Positions 37,584 through 48,812 of a stretch of DNA of 64,000 nt are shown here, in pieces; positions within the stretch are counted from its first letter, which is position 1, and each line of letters begins with the position of its first letter. A program made the translations under genes and the position numbers. The notes under the pieces were generated by a model. The model saw only the letters and a program-made list of their open reading frames with translations. It had not been told where the DNA came from and made no database searches. Source of the DNA: Salinicola rhizosphaerae (GTDB taxonomy: Bacteria > Pseudomonadota > Gammaproteobacteria > Pseudomonadales > Halomonadaceae); the NCBI RefSeq assembly GCF_014652715.1, contig NZ_BMZI01000009.1:44046-108045 (forward strand), in the 5' to 3' direction.

Positions 37584-38114
37584 TTACTTCTTCTTGGCTT
37601 CTTTACGGCGGACGTGTTCGTCGCTGTACCGCACACCCTTGCCCTTGTAGGGCTCCGGCGGACGGAAGGCGCGAATTTCCGCAGCCACCTGGCCGAGCTT
37701 CTGCTTGTCCGCGCTTTTCAGCACGATCGTGGTGTTCTTCGGCGTTTCGGCCGTGACACCTTCGGGCAGCGTATAGTCGATCGGGTGGGAGAAACCGAGT
37801 GTCAGATTCAGCGTCTTGCCACTTGCCTGGGCACGATAGCCGACGCCATTGATTTCCAGCGACCGAGTGAACCCCTCGGATGCGCCGGTGACCATGTTCT
37901 GAACCAGGGCACGAGTGGTGCCGACCATGGCCCAGCTCTTGGCCTGCTCGCTCGGAGCAAAAGTCAGCTGACCATCTTCCTGAGCGATCTTCACGTCGGG
38001 ATGTACGGTCAGTTGAAGCGTGCCCTGGCCGCCCTTGACGGACAGCTGGTCGCCGTCGAACTTGACTTCGACGCCGTTGGGCAATTTAACCGGATACTTG
38101 GCTACGCGAGACAT
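37584..38114 (-). CDS. rplF: 50S ribosomal protein L6
   Basis: A 176-residue L6 (E. coli 177), built of two related domains, the second ending in the signature [14 protein letters not shown]. It binds near the sarcin-ricin loop, where elongation factors act. It lies between rpsH and rplR. Confidence 0.98.
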   Translation of the reverse strand: MSRVAKYPVKLPNGVEVKFDGDQLSVKGGQGTLQLTVHPDVKIAQEDGQLTFAPSEQAKSWAMVGTTRALVQNMVTGASEGFTRSLEINGVGYRAQASGKTLNLTLGFSHPIDYTLPEGVTAETPKNTTIVLKSADKQKLGQVAAEIRAFRPPEPYKGKGVRYSDEHVRRKEAKKK

Positions 38115-38123
38115 TTCTCACTC

Positions 38124-38516
38124 CTAGAATACGGTGCAGATGACTTCACCACCGACACCCGCCTGGCGTGCCGCGCGATCGGTCATGACGCCACGAGAGG
38201 TCGTCACGATCGCCACACCCAGACCGTCCGCGACCTTGGGCAGTTCGCTCTTGCCCTTGTAGATCCGCAGCGACGGCTTGGAAGCACGCTGGAGGTGTTC
38301 GATGACCGGCTTGCCCTCGAAGTACTTGAGGGTCACGGTCAACTCGGGCTTGACGCCTTCGGTGACCGACAAGTCGGTGATATAGCCTTCCTGCTTGAGT
38401 ACGCGGGCCACGTCTACCTTGAGCTTGGAGGACGGCATGGTGACCGTCTCCTTGGTGGCCATCTGCGCATTGCGGATACGGGTAAACATATCCGCCAGAG
38501 TATCTTGCATGCTCAT
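38124..38516 (-). CDS. rpsH: 30S ribosomal protein S8
   Basis: A 130-residue S8, as in E. coli. [18 protein letters not shown] opens the protein and [20 protein letters not shown] is the conserved C-terminal RNA-binding segment. In E. coli S8 represses the spc operon at the rplX-rplE junction; I did not resolve an S8 site here. Confidence 0.98.
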   Translation of the reverse strand: MSMQDTLADMFTRIRNAQMATKETVTMPSSKLKVDVARVLKQEGYITDLSVTEGVKPELTVTLKYFEGKPVIEHLQRASKPSLRIYKGKSELPKVADGLGVAIVTTSRGVMTDRAARQAGVGGEVICTVF

Positions 38517-38547
38517 TACATTGCGCTCCTGAATTCCTCGACGTGGC

Positions 38548-38853
38548 TTACCAGCTGGACTTCTTCAGCCCAGGGACATCGCCACGCATCGCAGCTTCGC
38601 GCAGCTTGTTACGAGCCAGTCCGAACTTGTTGTAGTAACCGTGCGGACGGCCGGTAACGCGGCAGCGATTGCGCTGACGAACCTGGCTGGAGTCACGCGG
38701 CAGCGACTGCAGCTTCAGTTGTGCGTCGAAGCGCTCTTCGTCAGAAGCGTTGACGTCATAGATGACGCTCTTGAGCGCGGCACGCTTGGCGGCGTATTTA
38801 TCGACCAGCTTCGCGCGCTTGAGCTCACGCTCAATCATGCTTTTCTTTGCCAT
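38548..38853 (-). CDS. rpsN: 30S ribosomal protein S14 (long, zinc-free form)
   Basis: A 101-residue S14, the long form without the CxxC zinc ribbon of short S14 proteins. [20 protein letters not shown], in part [14 protein letters not shown], and the ending GLKKSSW are conserved. It lies between rplE and rpsH. Confidence 0.98.
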   Translation of the reverse strand: MAKKSMIERELKRAKLVDKYAAKRAALKSVIYDVNASDEERFDAQLKLQSLPRDSSQVRQRNRCRVTGRPHGYYNKFGLARNKLREAAMRGDVPGLKKSSW

Positions 38854-38863
38854 GAATCCACCC

Positions 38864-39403
38864 TTATTGCTTGAACGGGAAGTTCAGCGCGCGTAGCAGC
38901 GCACGACCTTCTTCGTCGGTGTTGGCGCTGGTCGTGATGGTGACATCCAGACCACGAATCCGGTCGATCTTATCATATTCGATCTCCGGGAAGATGATCT
39001 GCTCACGGACGCCCATGGAGTAGTTGCCGCGGCCATCGAACGACTTCGGATTCAGACCACGGAAGTCACGTACGCGAGGAATCGCGATGTTGACCAGGCG
39101 GTCGAGAAAATCCCACATGCGTTCGCGGCGCAGCGTCACCTTGACGCCGATCGGCCAGCCTTCGCGGACTTTGAAGCCTGCGATGGACTTGCGCGCCTTG
39201 GTAACCACCGGCTTCTGACCGGAGAGCTTCTCCAGGTCGCCGACGGCGTTTTCGATCAGCTTTTTGTCGCTGGTCGCTTCGCCGATGCCCATGTTCAGGG
39301 TCACCTTGGTGATCCGGGGCACCTGCATCACGTTGGCGTAGCTGAACTGCTCTTGCAGCTTAGCCATCACCTCGCTTTGATAACGTTCTTTCAAGTTCGC
39401 CAT
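38864..39403 (-). CDS. rplE: 50S ribosomal protein L5
   Basis: A 179-residue L5, full length, which with L18 holds 5S rRNA and contacts P-site t[19 protein letters not shown] and [20 protein letters not shown] are signature segments. It follows rplX by 18 bases. Confidence 0.98.
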   Translation of the reverse strand: MANLKERYQSEVMAKLQEQFSYANVMQVPRITKVTLNMGIGEATSDKKLIENAVGDLEKLSGQKPVVTKARKSIAGFKVREGWPIGVKVTLRRERMWDFLDRLVNIAIPRVRDFRGLNPKSFDGRGNYSMGVREQIIFPEIEYDKIDRIRGLDVTITTSANTDEEGRALLRALNFPFKQ

Positions 39404-39421
39404 TTTGCTACCCGACTCGCG

Positions 39422-39739
39422 TTAGGCGTCGATCTGCTTCTGCGTCGACTTGTAGATACGTACCTTGGTACCGTCTTCCTGCACCTGGAAGCCGACGCGA
39501 TCGGCCTTGCCGGTCTCCGCGTTGAAGATGGCTACGTTGGACGCATGGATCGGAGCCTCACGCTCGACGATACCCCCCGGGTTGCCAACCATAGGATTGG
39601 GCTTGGTGTGGCGCTTGATCATGTTGACGCCCGACACGACGTAACGGTCGTTGTCGAGGACGCGCTTGATCGTGCCACGCTTGCCCTTGTCCTTGCCGGC
39701 GATGACGATGACTTCGTCGTCACGTTTGATCTTGTGCAT
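39422..39739 (-). CDS. rplX: 50S ribosomal protein L24
   Basis: A 105-residue L24 with an N-terminal KOW motif ([20 protein letters not shown]). It initiates 50S assembly and sits at the exit tunnel rim. [19 protein letters not shown] is conserved. It follows rplN by 14 bases. Confidence 0.98.
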   Translation of the reverse strand: MHKIKRDDEVIVIAGKDKGKRGTIKRVLDNDRYVVSGVNMIKRHTKPNPMVGNPGGIVEREAPIHASNVAIFNAETGKADRVGFQVQEDGTKVRIYKSTQKQIDA

Positions 39740-39753
39740 ATCCGCCTCGCTCC

Positions 39754-40125
39754 TTACAGCACTTCGGGCGCCAAGGAAATGATCTTCATGAACTTCTCGG
39801 TACGAAGTTCACGAGTAACCGGCCCGAAGATACGGGTACCGATCGGCTGTTCGTTGGTGTTGTTCAACAGAACCGCCGCATTTCCATCGAAGCGAATCAG
39901 CGAACCGTCGTTGCGACGGACACCGCTGCGCGTACGCACGACAACGGCCTTGAGGACCTGGCCTTTCTTGACCTTGCCCCGCGGAATCGCTTCCTTGACC
40001 GTCACTTTGATGATGTCGCCAACGCGGGCGTAACGGCGGTGAGAACCACCGAGCACCTTGATGCACTGCACCCGGCGCGCGCCGCTGTTGTCGGCGACAT
40101 CCAGCATTGTTTGCGTCTGAATCAT
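39754..40125 (-). CDS. rplN: 50S ribosomal protein L14
   Basis: A 123-residue L14, as in E. coli, first gene of the classical spc operon. [20 protein letters not shown] and [20 protein letters not shown] are signatures. It forms inter-subunit bridges. ATG 40125 follows GGAGAAAA. The 50-base gap from rpsQ is too short for me to see a clear promoter, so spc may be read through from S10. Confidence 0.98.
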   Translation of the reverse strand: MIQTQTMLDVADNSGARRVQCIKVLGGSHRRYARVGDIIKVTVKEAIPRGKVKKGQVLKAVVVRTRSGVRRNDGSLIRFDGNAAVLLNNTNEQPIGTRIFGPVTRELRTEKFMKIISLAPEVL

Positions 40126-40175
40126 TGGTTTTCTCCAAACCTAATCTGACTGCACTGGTTCAGAAGGCGCCGGGC

Positions 40176-40436
40176 TCAGCCCTTGGCCTGCTCGACCACC
40201 TCGACCAACGTCCAGGCTTTCTTCTTGGACAGCGGACGCGATTCCTGAATGGAAACCAGATCCCCGGCCTTGGCCTGATTCGTCTCGTCGTGGGCGTGCA
40301 GCTTGGTGGAGCGCTTCATGTACTTGCCGTAGATCGGGTGACGCTCACGGCGTTCGATCAATACGACAATCGATTTTTCCATCTTGTCGCTCACGACCCT
40401 GCCGGTGAGCGTACGAGCTTTCTTCGCTTCAGCCAT
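40176..40436 (-). CDS. rpsQ: 30S ribosomal protein S17
   Basis: An 86-residue S17 (E. coli 84), an OB-fold protein binding 16S rRNA helices early in assembly. [17 protein letters not shown] and [16 protein letters not shown] are typical. Its start overlaps the rpmC stop by one base. Last gene of the S10 operon. Confidence 0.98.
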   Translation of the reverse strand: MAEAKKARTLTGRVVSDKMEKSIVVLIERRERHPIYGKYMKRSTKLHAHDETNQAKAGDLVSIQESRPLSKKKAWTLVEVVEQAKG

Positions 40437-40630
40437 TATTGGTCACCTGCCTTCTGGTTGAGCACAGTCTTGACGCGAGCGATGTCGCGACGCACCTGCT
40501 TGAGCAGATGCGTCTGGCTCAGCTGGCCGGTGGCCTTCTGCATGCGCAGGTTGAACTGCTCGCGGAGCAGTTCGAACAGCTGCTCCTGCAGCGCATCGAC
40601 TGACTTTTCACGCATTTCGTTGGCTTTCAT
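40436..40630 (-). CDS. rpmC: 50S ribosomal protein L29
   Basis: A 64-residue L29. ATG 40630 overlaps the rplP stop as ATGA and begins [10 protein letters not shown], like other L29 proteins; a GTG one codon earlier is less likely. It lies at the tunnel exit beside L23, where signal recognition particle docks. Confidence 0.97.
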   Translation of the reverse strand: MKANEMREKSVDALQEQLFELLREQFNLRMQKATGQLSQTHLLKQVRRDIARVKTVLNQKAGDQ

Positions 40631-41043
40631 CACATCACCGTCCGTTTCACAAAGGTGGTGGCAATGGGCATCTTCTGGGCTGCCAGAGAGAAGGCTTCAC
40701 GCGCCAGCTCTTCGGAAACCCCTTCGATTTCGTAAAGCACCTTGCCCGGCTGGATCTGCGCGACCCAGTATTCGACGGAGCCTTTACCTTTACCCATACG
40801 AACCTCGAGAGGCTTGTTGGTGATCGGCTTGTCCGGGAATACACGGATCCAGATCTTGCCCCCACGCTTGACGTGACGGGTGATCGCACGACGACCGGCT
40901 TCGATCTGACGCGCGGTGATACGGCCGCGATCGGTGGCCTTGAGACCGAAGTCCCCGAAGCTCACCTTGCTGCCGCGATGTGCCAGACCGCGGTTACGGC
41001 CTTTCTGCACTTTGCGGAACTTTGTACGCTTGGGTTGCAACAT
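40630..41043 (-). CDS. rplP: 50S ribosomal protein L16
   Basis: A 137-residue L16 (E. coli 136), late-assembling and close to the A-site tRNA. It begins [19 protein letters not shown] and contains [20 protein letters not shown], the conserved core. It shares a base quadruplet with rpmC and follows rpsC by 14 bases. Confidence 0.98.
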   Translation of the reverse strand: MLQPKRTKFRKVQKGRNRGLAHRGSKVSFGDFGLKATDRGRITARQIEAGRRAITRHVKRGGKIWIRVFPDKPITNKPLEVRMGKGKGSVEYWVAQIQPGKVLYEIEGVSEELAREAFSLAAQKMPIATTFVKRTVM

Positions 41044-41057
41044 CGATCAGTCTCCCC

Positions 41058-41759
41058 TTACCTGGAACCTTTCTTCTTCGGTGCGGGTGCCTGAGCCTGC
41101 TGCTTCTGCTTGGCACGCACCTCTTCGATGCCCCCGAGGATTTCGCCCTTGAAGATCCACACCTTGACGCCGATGACGCCGTAGGTGGTGTGTGCTTCAT
41201 AGGTGGCGTAATCGATATCGGCACGCAGCGTGTGCAGCGGCACGCGACCTTCGCGATACCACTCGGTACGCGCGATCTCGGCACCACCCAGACGACCGGA
41301 GAGCTGTACCTTGATGCCGCCGGCACCCAGACGCATGGCGTTCTGGACGGAGCGCTTCATGGCACGGCGGAACATCACGCGACGCTCGAGCTGACCGGCG
41401 ATATTCTGCGCGACCAGAGCGGCGTCGAGTTCCGGCTTGCGGACTTCCTCGATGTTGACGTGCACCGGCACACCCATCATCTGGGTGACATCCTGGCGCA
41501 AACGATCGACGTCCTCGCCTTTCTTACCGATCACGATGCCCGGACGAGCAGTGTGGATGGTAATGCGGGCGTTGTTGGCCGGACGCTCGATGGTGATGCG
41601 GCTCACGGAAGCGTTCTTCAAACGCTCCTCGAGAAAACGACGCACTTCCAGATCGTTGTTCAGCTTGTCGGCATAGGCACCGCGCTCGGCGTACCAGACC
41701 GACGTATGGTCTTTAACGATGCCGAGACGAATCCCGACTGGATTGACTTTCTGACCCAT
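41058..41759 (-). CDS. rpsC: 30S ribosomal protein S3
   Basis: A 233-residue S3, as in E. coli. It begins [17 protein letters not shown] and has a KH domain with [11 protein letters not shown]. The positively charged surface lines the mRNA entry and has helicase activity. The C-terminal tail is Lys/Gln/Ala-rich ([15 protein letters not shown]). Confidence 0.98.
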   Translation of the reverse strand: MGQKVNPVGIRLGIVKDHTSVWYAERGAYADKLNNDLEVRRFLEERLKNASVSRITIERPANNARITIHTARPGIVIGKKGEDVDRLRQDVTQMMGVPVHVNIEEVRKPELDAALVAQNIAGQLERRVMFRRAMKRSVQNAMRLGAGGIKVQLSGRLGGAEIARTEWYREGRVPLHTLRADIDYATYEAHTTYGVIGVKVWIFKGEILGGIEEVRAKQKQQAQAPAPKKKGSR

Positions 41760-41770
41760 CTGGTCGACTC

Positions 41771-42103
41771 CTACTTCTCGGCTACCTTGACGGTGATGTG
41801 GCAGGTGCGCTTCAAAATGCGATCCGCACGGCCTTTGGCGCGCGGCTGAATGCGCTTGAGCGTCATGCCCTCATCGACACAGATGGTCGAGACACGCAGC
41901 TCGTCGATGTCCATGCCGTTGTTTTCTTCCGCATTGGCAATCGCGGACTGCAGCACCTTCTTGACCAGCTTGGCGGCCTTCTTGGGGGAGAAGGTCAGCA
42001 CGTCGAGCGCTTCGGCGACCGGCTTACCGCGCACCTGGTCAGCCACCAAACGGGCCTTCTGGGCGGACAAGCTAGCGCCACGCAACTTAGCAGCGACTTC
42101 CAT
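41771..42103 (-). CDS. rplV: 50S ribosomal protein L22
   Basis: A 110-residue L22 as in E. coli. Its beta-hairpin ([19 protein letters not shown], about 84-102) reaches into the exit tunnel; it is intact, with none of the hairpin deletions linked to macrolide resistance. It lies between rpsS and rpsC. Confidence 0.98.
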   Translation of the reverse strand: MEVAAKLRGASLSAQKARLVADQVRGKPVAEALDVLTFSPKKAAKLVKKVLQSAIANAEENNGMDIDELRVSTICVDEGMTLKRIQPRAKGRADRILKRTCHITVKVAEK

Positions 42104-42120
42104 CTCTTAATCCTCTTGGC

Positions 42121-42396
42121 TCAGCGTTTGGCTTTCTTGTCCGCCGCATGACCGCGATAGGTGCGGGTAGCAGCAAACTCGCCCAACTTGTGGCCGACCA
42201 TTTCCTCGGAGACATGCACCGGGACGTGCTGGCGACCGTTATGTACCGCGATGGTGAGCCCGACCATGTTGGGCAGGATCATCGAACGACGCGACCAGGT
42301 CTTGATCGGTTTGCGATCGTTCTTTTCCGCGGCGACTTCGACCTTCTTCAACAGATGAAGGTCGATAAAGGGACCTTTCTTCAGTGAACGTGGCAC
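42121..42396 (-). CDS. rpsS: 30S ribosomal protein S19
   Basis: A 91-residue S19 (E. coli 92) with a GTG start at 42396, preceded by [26 protein letters not shown] and [18 protein letters not shown] are conserved. It pairs with S13 in the 30S head. It follows rplB by 22 bases. Confidence 0.98.
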   Translation of the reverse strand: MPRSLKKGPFIDLHLLKKVEVAAEKNDRKPIKTWSRRSMILPNMVGLTIAVHNGRQHVPVHVSEEMVGHKLGEFAATRTYRGHAADKKAKR

Positions 42397-42418
42397 AGCC
42401 GTTACCTCTTAATGTCTG

Positions 42419-43246
42419 TTACTTGGACTTGCGGCGACGAACGATGAGCTTGTCGGTACGCTTGTTCTTGCGGGTCTTGTGGCCCTTGGTGGGGATACCC
42501 CACGGGCTGACCGGGTGACGACCACCGCTGGTGCGGCCTTCACCACCACCGTGCGGGTGATCCACCGGGTTCATCGCGACACCGCGAACGGTCGGGCGCA
42601 CCCCTCTCCAACGTTTCGCACCGGCCTTGCCCAGTTGACGCAGGCTGTGCTCAGAGTTACCGACTTCGCCCAGTGTGGCGCGGCACTCGGACAGTACGCG
42701 ACGCATCTCGCCGGAGCGCAGACGCAGCGTCGCGTAGTTGCCTTCGCGAGCGACCAGCTGTGCGCTGGCACCGGCGCTGCGTGCGATCTGCGCACCCTTG
42801 CCCGGCTTCAGTTCGATGCAGTGCACCGTAGAGCCGACCGGGATGTTACGCAGCGGCAGCGCATTGCCGCGCTTGATGGAAGCATTGACGCCGGACTCCA
42901 CCACGTCGCCGGTCGTCAGACCTTTGGGCGCGATGATGTAACGACGCTCGCCGTCCATGTACTTCAGCAGCGCGATGTTGGCGCTACGGTTCGGATCGTA
43001 TTCGACGCGCTCGACGACGGCGTTGATGCCATCCTTGGTGCGCTTGAAATCGATCACGCGATAATGCTGACGATGGCCACCACCGACGTGACGCGTGGTG
43101 ATGCGGCCATTGTTGTTACGACCACCCGACTTCGACTGCTTCTCGGTCAGTGCCGCATGGGGACGCCCTTTGTAGAGCTCGCCATTGACGACCTTGACCA
43201 GGTGACGACGGCCGGCGGACGTGGGTTTTGTCTTGACTACTGCCAT
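42419..43246 (-). CDS. rplB: 50S ribosomal protein L2
   Basis: A 275-residue L2 (E. coli 273), needed for subunit joining and peptidyl transfer. The conserved C-terminal histidine motif is in [37 protein letters not shown] occurs near residue 45. It follows rplW by 16 bases. Confidence 0.98.
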   Translation of the reverse strand: MAVVKTKPTSAGRRHLVKVVNGELYKGRPHAALTEKQSKSGGRNNNGRITTRHVGGGHRQHYRVIDFKRTKDGINAVVERVEYDPNRSANIALLKYMDGERRYIIAPKGLTTGDVVESGVNASIKRGNALPLRNIPVGSTVHCIELKPGKGAQIARSAGASAQLVAREGNYATLRLRSGEMRRVLSECRATLGEVGNSEHSLRQLGKAGAKRWRGVRPTVRGVAMNPVDHPHGGGEGRTSGGRHPVSPWGIPTKGHKTRKNKRTDKLIVRRRKSK

Positions 43247-43262
43247 GATCCGTACTCCTGCC

Positions 43263-43559
43263 TTACTCGGCGCCAGAGAAGTCTTCGAGCGTCTCGCCCG
43301 CAGCCAGGGTCACGTACGCCTTGCGGTAACCCTTGCGCAGACCAGTGCCGAAGCGAGTGCGTTTGGTCTTGCCCTTGACGTTGAGCACCTGCACGCCGGC
43401 AACCTTCTTGCCGAACAGCGCCTCGACGGCTTTCTTGATCTCGGGCTTGGTCGCGTCCTGGGCTACCTTGAACACGTACTGATTGTTCTCGGCGGCGAGC
43501 GCGGCCTTCTCGGTCATGTGAGGTCCGAGCAGAACCTTGTATACGCGTTCCTGGTTCAT
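43263..43559 (-). CDS. rplW: 50S ribosomal protein L23
   Basis: A 98-residue L23 (E. coli 100), docking site for trigger factor and signal recognition particle at the tunnel exit. [20 protein letters not shown] and [19 protein letters not shown] are typical. It overlaps rplD by four bases. Confidence 0.98.
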   Translation of the reverse strand: MNQERVYKVLLGPHMTEKAALAAENNQYVFKVAQDATKPEIKKAVEALFGKKVAGVQVLNVKGKTKRTRFGTGLRKGYRKAYVTLAAGETLEDFSGAE

Positions 43560-44161
43560 CCCAGCTTCTCCTCGAATTTACGCAGAGCGGAGACGGTCAT
43601 CAGCACCTTGTCGAAGGCGATCAGGCTGACCGGATCGGCGGCCGCAGCATCGACGACATCGACGTTGGGGATGTTGCGGGCGGCCAGGTAGAGCTTCTCG
43701 TCGACTTCTTCGGTGACGATCAGGCCTTTTTCGATACCCAGCTCGTTGAGCTTGCCGACCAGCTGCTTGGTCTTCGGCGCGTCGACGGTGAACGCATCGA
43801 CGAGCACCAGACGCTCCTGGCGAACCAGCTCGGACAGGATCGAACGCATGGCCGCGCGATACATCTTGCGGTTGACCTTCTGCGTGTAGTCCTGCGGACG
43901 AGCAGCGAAGGTCACGCCACCGCTACGCCACAGCGGCGAGCGAATGGTGCCGGCACGAGCGCGACCGGTGCCCTTCTGGCGCCACGGCTTCTTGCCACCG
44001 CCGCGCACGTCGGAACGGTTCTTCTGGGCGCGAGTGCCCTGACGGCCGGCCGCCAGGTAAGCGGTCACGACCTGGTGCACCAACGCTTCGTTGAATTCTT
44101 TGCCAAAGGTCTCTTCGGACACTTCGACGGTGCCTGCGGCACCAGCGAGATTCAGATTCAT
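43556..44161 (-). CDS. rplD: 50S ribosomal protein L4
   Basis: A 201-residue L4, as in E. coli. The tunnel-lining loop includes [20 protein letters not shown] (about 44-70). In E. coli L4 also represses the S10 operon through the leader. It overlaps rplW by four bases. Confidence 0.98.
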   Translation of the reverse strand: MNLNLAGAAGTVEVSEETFGKEFNEALVHQVVTAYLAAGRQGTRAQKNRSDVRGGGKKPWRQKGTGRARAGTIRSPLWRSGGVTFAARPQDYTQKVNRKMYRAAMRSILSELVRQERLVLVDAFTVDAPKTKQLVGKLNELGIEKGLIVTEEVDEKLYLAARNIPNVDVVDAAAADPVSLIAFDKVLMTVSALRKFEEKLG

Positions 44162-44175
44162 CGGTCTCAGTCCCC

Positions 44176-44814
44176 TCAGCGAGCTTTCACGGCACTGCGC
44201 ACAACGACATCGCTGCCGGGTGCACCGGGCACGGCGCCCTTGATCAACAGCAGGTTGCGCTCGGCATCGATGCGCACCACTTCCAGACTCTGGACGGTGA
44301 CACGCTCGTTACCCAGCTGACCGGCCATCTTCTTGCCTTTGAAGACACGACCCGGGGTCTGGCACTGACCGATGGAACCCGGCGCACGGTGGGACAGGGA
44401 GTTACCGTGGCTGTTGTCCTGGGTACGGAAGTTCCAGCGCTTGACCGCGCCTTGGAAGCCCTTACCTTTGGAGCTGCCGGTCACATCGACCTTCTGACCA
44501 GCTTCGAAGAGGGATACGGTGAAGGAACCGCCGACTTCCGGCGTTTCGTCGCTTTCAGCGAGACGAAACTCCATCAGGGAGCGGCCAGCCTCGACACCTG
44601 CCTTGGCGTATTGACCAGCAATCGCCTTGGTGAGGTGCTTGGCTTTGCGGGAGCCAGTTGTCACCTGAACGGCACGATAGCCATCAGACTCGACGGTCTT
44701 GACGGCAGCGATGCGGTTAGGCTCAACCTCGATCACGGTTACGGGCACGGATGCGCCATCTTCGGTGAAAACGCGGGTCATGCCCGCTTTTTTACCGACC
44801 AAACCGATAGTCAT
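44176..44814 (-). CDS. rplC: 50S ribosomal protein L3
   Basis: A 212-residue L3 (E. coli 209), an early 50S assembly protein whose loop nears the peptidyl transferase centre. [17 protein letters not shown] and [20 protein letters not shown] are signatures; the latter contains the glutamine that is methylated in E. coli L3. Unusually it is 138 bases away from rpsJ. Confidence 0.98.
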   Translation of the reverse strand: MTIGLVGKKAGMTRVFTEDGASVPVTVIEVEPNRIAAVKTVESDGYRAVQVTTGSRKAKHLTKAIAGQYAKAGVEAGRSLMEFRLAESDETPEVGGSFTVSLFEAGQKVDVTGSSKGKGFQGAVKRWNFRTQDNSHGNSLSHRAPGSIGQCQTPGRVFKGKKMAGQLGNERVTVQSLEVVRIDAERNLLLIKGAVPGAPGSDVVVRSAVKAR

Positions 44815-44952
44815 GTTCAGTCTCCTATAGTGTACGGGGCTATCACCCGCTATGGCTGCCCTTTCCAGAGCATTCCACTAGCACATTGTGTGGCGTCTCA
44901 CGACGCGGCGGCGGCTGTTGAACTCAGCGACCGCAAGTGTCTAGTGTTGGTT

Positions 44953-45264
44953 TCAGTCGAGTTTGATCTGCACGTCAACGCCAGCGGCGAGATCGAGCTT
45001 CATCAGCGCGTCGACGGTCTTTTCCGTCGGCTCGACGATGTCGAGAACGCGCTTGTGCGTGCGAATTTCATACTGATCACGCGCGTCCTTGTTGACGTGC
45101 GGCGAAATCAGAATGGTGTAACGCTCGCGATTCGTCGGCAGCGGAATCGGACCACGCACCTGAGCGCCAGTGCGCTTGGCTGTGTCCACGATCTCCTGAG
45201 CCGACTGATCGATCAGCCGATGGTCAAACGCTTTCAGCCGAATGCGAATCTTCTGGTTCTGCAT
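44953..45264 (-). CDS. rpsJ: 30S ribosomal protein S10 (NusE)
   Basis: A 103-residue S10, as in E. coli, first gene of the S10 operon. [20 protein letters not shown] and [20 protein letters not shown] are conserved. Besides its place in the 30S head, S10 pairs with NusB in antitermination and with NusG to couple transcription and translation. A consensus promoter lies about 65 bases upstream. Confidence 0.98.
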   Translation of the reverse strand: MQNQKIRIRLKAFDHRLIDQSAQEIVDTAKRTGAQVRGPIPLPTNRERYTILISPHVNKDARDQYEIRTHKRVLDIVEPTEKTVDALMKLDLAAGVDVQIKLD

Positions 45265-45328
45265 TTACCTTATGCTCCACTGGATGCTGACGGCGCGAGC
45301 CGTCGACCCACGCGTTCAAAGGACGCGC

Positions 45329-45358
45329 ATTATAGGGGTGGCCCTCATCGACTGTCAA
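45329..45358 (-). promoter_or_regulatory. S10 operon promoter (perfect -35 and -10)
   Basis: On the minus strand TTGACA (45358-45353), an 18-base spacer and TATAAT (45334-45329) precede rpsJ. Both hexamers are exact sigma-70 consensus. A 10-bp perfect inverted repeat (arms 45337-45346 and 45361-45370) surrounds the -35 hexamer. Confidence 0.85.
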
Positions 45359-45394
45359 ACGAGGGCCACCAAATACTCGAAAACGAGTATCCAT

Positions 45395-45421
45395 AAAAAA
45401 AGGGGCGCCTAAGCGCCCCTT
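45395..45421 (-). terminator. Terminator of the str operon (after tuf)
   Basis: On the minus strand AAGGGGCGC and GCGCCCCTT form a 9-bp stem with a 4-nt loop followed by TTTTTTT. It separates tuf from the S10 promoter. A further small hairpin (ATACTCG / CGAGTAT) lies at 45373-45390. Confidence 0.92.
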
Positions 45422-45447
45422 CGGTGCCGGGCAATTCGCGAGGCGAA

Positions 45448-46641
45448 TTACTCGACGATTTTTGCGACGACGCCGGCGCCGACGGTACGACCGCCTTCAC
45501 GGATGGCAAAGCGCAGGCCGTCTTCCATGGCGATCGGCGCGATCAGCGTCACGACCATCTGGACGTTGTCGCCCGGCATGACCATCTCGACGCCTTCCGG
45601 CAGTTCGCAAGTACCGGTCACGTCAGTCGTACGGAAGTAGAACTGCGGACGGTAGCCCTTGAAGAACGGCGTGTGACGACCACCTTCTTCCTTGGACAGC
45701 ACGTAGACTTCGGCTTCGAACTTGGTGTGCGGCTTGATGGTGCCCGGCTTGGCCAGAACCTGACCACGCTCGACGTCATCACGCTTGGTACCACGCAGCA
45801 GCGCACCGACGTTCTCGCCCGCGCGACCTTCGTCGAGCAGTTTGCGGAACATCTCGACACCGGTAACGGTGGTCTTGGTGGTGTCGTGGATACCGACGAT
45901 TTCGACTTCGTCGCCAGTCTTGACGATGCCGCGCTCGACACGACCGGTTACGACGGTACCGCGACCGGAGATCGAGAACACGTCTTCGATCGGCATCAGG
46001 AACGGCTGGTCGATCGCACGCTCCGGCTCCGGGATGTACTCGTCGAGCGACTTGATCAGGTTGGCGACGGCGGTGGTACCCATGCCGTTGTCATCCTTGC
46101 CTTCCAGCGCCATCAGCGCGGAGCCGATGACGATCGGGGTGTCGTCACCCGGGAAGTCGTACTCGCTCAGGAGTTCGCGAACTTCCATTTCGACCAGCTC
46201 GAGCAGCTCTTCGTCATCGACCATGTCAGCCTTGTTCAGGAACACGACGATGTACGGAACGCCGACCTGACGCGACAGCAGGATGTGCTCGCGCGTCTGC
46301 GGCATCGGGCCGTCGGCAGCGGAACAGACCAGGATAGCGCCGTCCATCTGGGCAGCACCGGTGATCATGTTCTTGACGTAGTCAGCGTGTCCCGGGCAGT
46401 CGACGTGCGCGTAATGGCGAACCTCGGACTGGTACTCGACGTGAGCGGTCGCGATGGTGATACCGCGCTCGCGCTCTTCCGGAGCGTTGTCGATGGTGTC
46501 GAATTCACGCCAGTCGCCGCCGAAGACTTCCGCGGAAACACGAGTCAGAGCCGCCGTCAGAGTCGTTTTACCGTGGTCGACGTGACCGATGGTGCCGACG
46601 TTGACGTGCGGTTTGGAGCGTTCAAATTTTTCCTTAGCCAC
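45448..46641 (-). CDS. tuf: Elongation factor Tu
   Basis: A 397-residue EF-Tu that delivers aminoacyl-tRNA to the ribosome. GTPase motifs are intact: [10 protein letters not shown] (G1), [12 protein letters not shown] (G2), [12 protein letters not shown] (G3), NKADMVDD (G4) and SALMALEG (G5). The start is GTG at 46641, as in E. coli tuf genes. It closes the str operon, 29 bases after fusA. The second copy often found after tRNA-Thr is absent from this window. Confidence 0.98.
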   Translation of the reverse strand: MAKEKFERSKPHVNVGTIGHVDHGKTTLTAALTRVSAEVFGGDWREFDTIDNAPEERERGITIATAHVEYQSEVRHYAHVDCPGHADYVKNMITGAAQMDGAILVCSAADGPMPQTREHILLSRQVGVPYIVVFLNKADMVDDEELLELVEMEVRELLSEYDFPGDDTPIVIGSALMALEGKDDNGMGTTAVANLIKSLDEYIPEPERAIDQPFLMPIEDVFSISGRGTVVTGRVERGIVKTGDEVEIVGIHDTTKTTVTGVEMFRKLLDEGRAGENVGALLRGTKRDDVERGQVLAKPGTIKPHTKFEAEVYVLSKEEGGRHTPFFKGYRPQFYFRTTDVTGTCELPEGVEMVMPGDNVQMVVTLIAPIAMEDGLRFAIREGGRTVGAGVVAKIVE

Positions 46642-46670
46642 TGCTATAACCTCTTTACGTTAGCTAACGG

Positions 46671-48794
46671 TTAACCGTTCTGATTGATGACGGCATCAAC
46701 GACGCTGGAGGGCGCCTCTTCGTAATTCGCAAACTCCATGGTGTAGCTTGCGCGTCCCTGGGTCTGAGAACGCAGATCGGTTGCATAACCGAACATCTCA
46801 GCCAACGGAACCGTGGCGCGGATGATCTTGCCGGAGGAAGAGTCATCCATGCCCTGGACTAGACCGCGGCGGCGGTTGAGGTCACCCATGACGTCACCCA
46901 TGAAGTCCTCAGGGGTCACGACTTCGACCTTCATCACCGGCTCGAGCAACACGGCCTTGGCCTTACGAGCGCCTTCCTTGATCGCCATGGACGAGGCGAC
47001 CTTGAACGCAGTCTCGTTGGAGTCCACGTCGTGATAGGAACCGTCGAACAGCGTCACCTTGACGTCGATCATCGGGTAGCCCGCGATGACACCATTCTTG
47101 AGCTGCTCGTAGGCTCCTTTTTCGACGGCCGGCACGTACTCTTTGGGTACGGCACCGCCGACGATCTCGGACGCGAACTTGAAATGAACCTCTTCCTCGT
47201 CCTCGCCCTTGTCCGCTTCGGTCAGCGGTTCGATCCGCAGCCAGACGTGACCGTACTGACCGCGACCGCCCGACTGGCGAACGAACTTGCCTTCCTGTTC
47301 GACCGACTGACGGATGGTCTCGCGATAGGCAACCTGCGGCTTGCCGATGTTGGCCTCGACCTTGAACTCGCGACGCATGCGGTCAACGATGATGTCCAGG
47401 TGAAGCTCACCCATGCCGGAGATGATCGTCTGGCCGGTTTCCTCGTCGGTCTGCACGCGGAAAGAGGGATCTTCCTGCGCAAGCTTGCCGAGCGCGACGC
47501 CCATCTTTTCCTGATCGGCCTTCGACTTCGGCTCGACCGCAACGGAGATGACCGGCTCCGGGAACTCCATGCGCTCGAGAATGATCTTGTCATTCAGGTC
47601 GCACAGGGTGTCACCGGTGGTGACGTCCTTCAGGCCGATACAGGCGGCGATGTCGCCAGCGTAGACTTCCTTGATCTCCTCACGCGAGTTGGCGTGCATC
47701 TGGACGATACGTCCGACGCGCTCCTTCTTCGCCTTGACGGAGTTGAAGACGCTGTCGCCGGACTTCAGAACGCCGGAATAGACGCGCATGAAGGTCAGCG
47801 TGCCGACGAACGGGTCGGTCGCGATCTTGAACGCCAGCGCCGCGAAGGGCGCACTGTCGTCCGCTTCACGCGTGGCGATCGTGCCGTCCTTGTCATCGAG
47901 CTCACCTTCGATCGCCTTGACCTCGGTCGGCGACGGCAGGTATTCGATGACGCAGTCGAGAACCGCCTGGACGCCCTTGTTCTTGAACGCGGAGCCACAG
48001 GTGACCAGAACGATCTCGTTAGCCAGCGTACGCGCGCGCAGACCGGCCTTGATCTCTTCTTCCGAGAGCTCGCCCTCTTCGAGGTACTTTTCCATCAGCT
48101 CTTCGGTGGCTTCGGCAGCCGCCTCGACCATCTGCTCGCGGTACTTCTCGGCGGTCTCCTGCAAGTCGGCCGGAATGTCGACCAGCTCGTAGTTCATGCC
48201 GAAGTTGTCTTCGTCCCAGAGAATGGCCTTCATCTTGATGAGGTCGACCACGCCCTTGAACTCGTCTTCCGCGCCCCAGTTGATCTGGATCGGCACGACG
48301 TTCGCGCCCAGACGGTCCTTCAGCTGGTCCAGAACCATGTAGTAGTCGGCACCGGCACGGTCCATCTTGTTGACGAACACCATGCGCGGAACTTCGTACT
48401 TGTTGGCCTGGCGCCAGACGGTTTCCGTCTGCGGCTGCACGCCGGAGGAGCCACACAGCACGACGACCGCGCCATCGAGAACACGCAGGGAACGCTCGAC
48501 TTCGATCGTGAAGTCAACGTGTCCTGGCGTATCGATGATGTTGATGCGGTGCTCGTCGAACTGCTTGCTCATGCCCTGCCAGAAGCAGGTCGTCGCCGCG
48601 GAGGTGATCGTGATGCCACGCTCCTGCTCCTGCTCCATCCAGTCCATGGTGGCGGCGCCTTCATGCACTTCGCCAACCTTGTGGGACAGACCGGTGTAGA
48701 ACAGGACACGCTCGGTAGTCGTAGTCTTACCAGCGTCGACGTGGGCAACGATACCGATATTGCGATAACGCTTGAGTGGTGTCTTGCGTGCCAC
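46671..48794 (-). CDS. fusA: Elongation factor G
   Basis: A 707-residue translocase (E. coli 704). Five domains: the GTPase motifs [34 protein letters not shown] and NKMDRAGAD fall in the first 150 residues, and domain IV includes [12 protein letters not shown]. The start is GTG at 48794 with GGGGAC upstream; [15 protein letters not shown] matches other EF-G N termini. It lies 18 bases after rpsG. Confidence 0.98.
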   Translation of the reverse strand: MARKTPLKRYRNIGIVAHVDAGKTTTTERVLFYTGLSHKVGEVHEGAATMDWMEQEQERGITITSAATTCFWQGMSKQFDEHRINIIDTPGHVDFTIEVERSLRVLDGAVVVLCGSSGVQPQTETVWRQANKYEVPRMVFVNKMDRAGADYYMVLDQLKDRLGANVVPIQINWGAEDEFKGVVDLIKMKAILWDEDNFGMNYELVDIPADLQETAEKYREQMVEAAAEATEELMEKYLEEGELSEEEIKAGLRARTLANEIVLVTCGSAFKNKGVQAVLDCVIEYLPSPTEVKAIEGELDDKDGTIATREADDSAPFAALAFKIATDPFVGTLTFMRVYSGVLKSGDSVFNSVKAKKERVGRIVQMHANSREEIKEVYAGDIAACIGLKDVTTGDTLCDLNDKIILERMEFPEPVISVAVEPKSKADQEKMGVALGKLAQEDPSFRVQTDEETGQTIISGMGELHLDIIVDRMRREFKVEANIGKPQVAYRETIRQSVEQEGKFVRQSGGRGQYGHVWLRIEPLTEADKGEDEEEVHFKFASEIVGGAVPKEYVPAVEKGAYEQLKNGVIAGYPMIDVKVTLFDGSYHDVDSNETAFKVASSMAIKEGARKAKAVLLEPVMKVEVVTPEDFMGDVMGDLNRRRGLVQGMDDSSSGKIIRATVPLAEMFGYATDLRSQTQGRASYTMEFANYEEAPSSVVDAVINQNG

Positions 48795-48812
48795 GATGGA
48801 AGTCCCCGTTGT

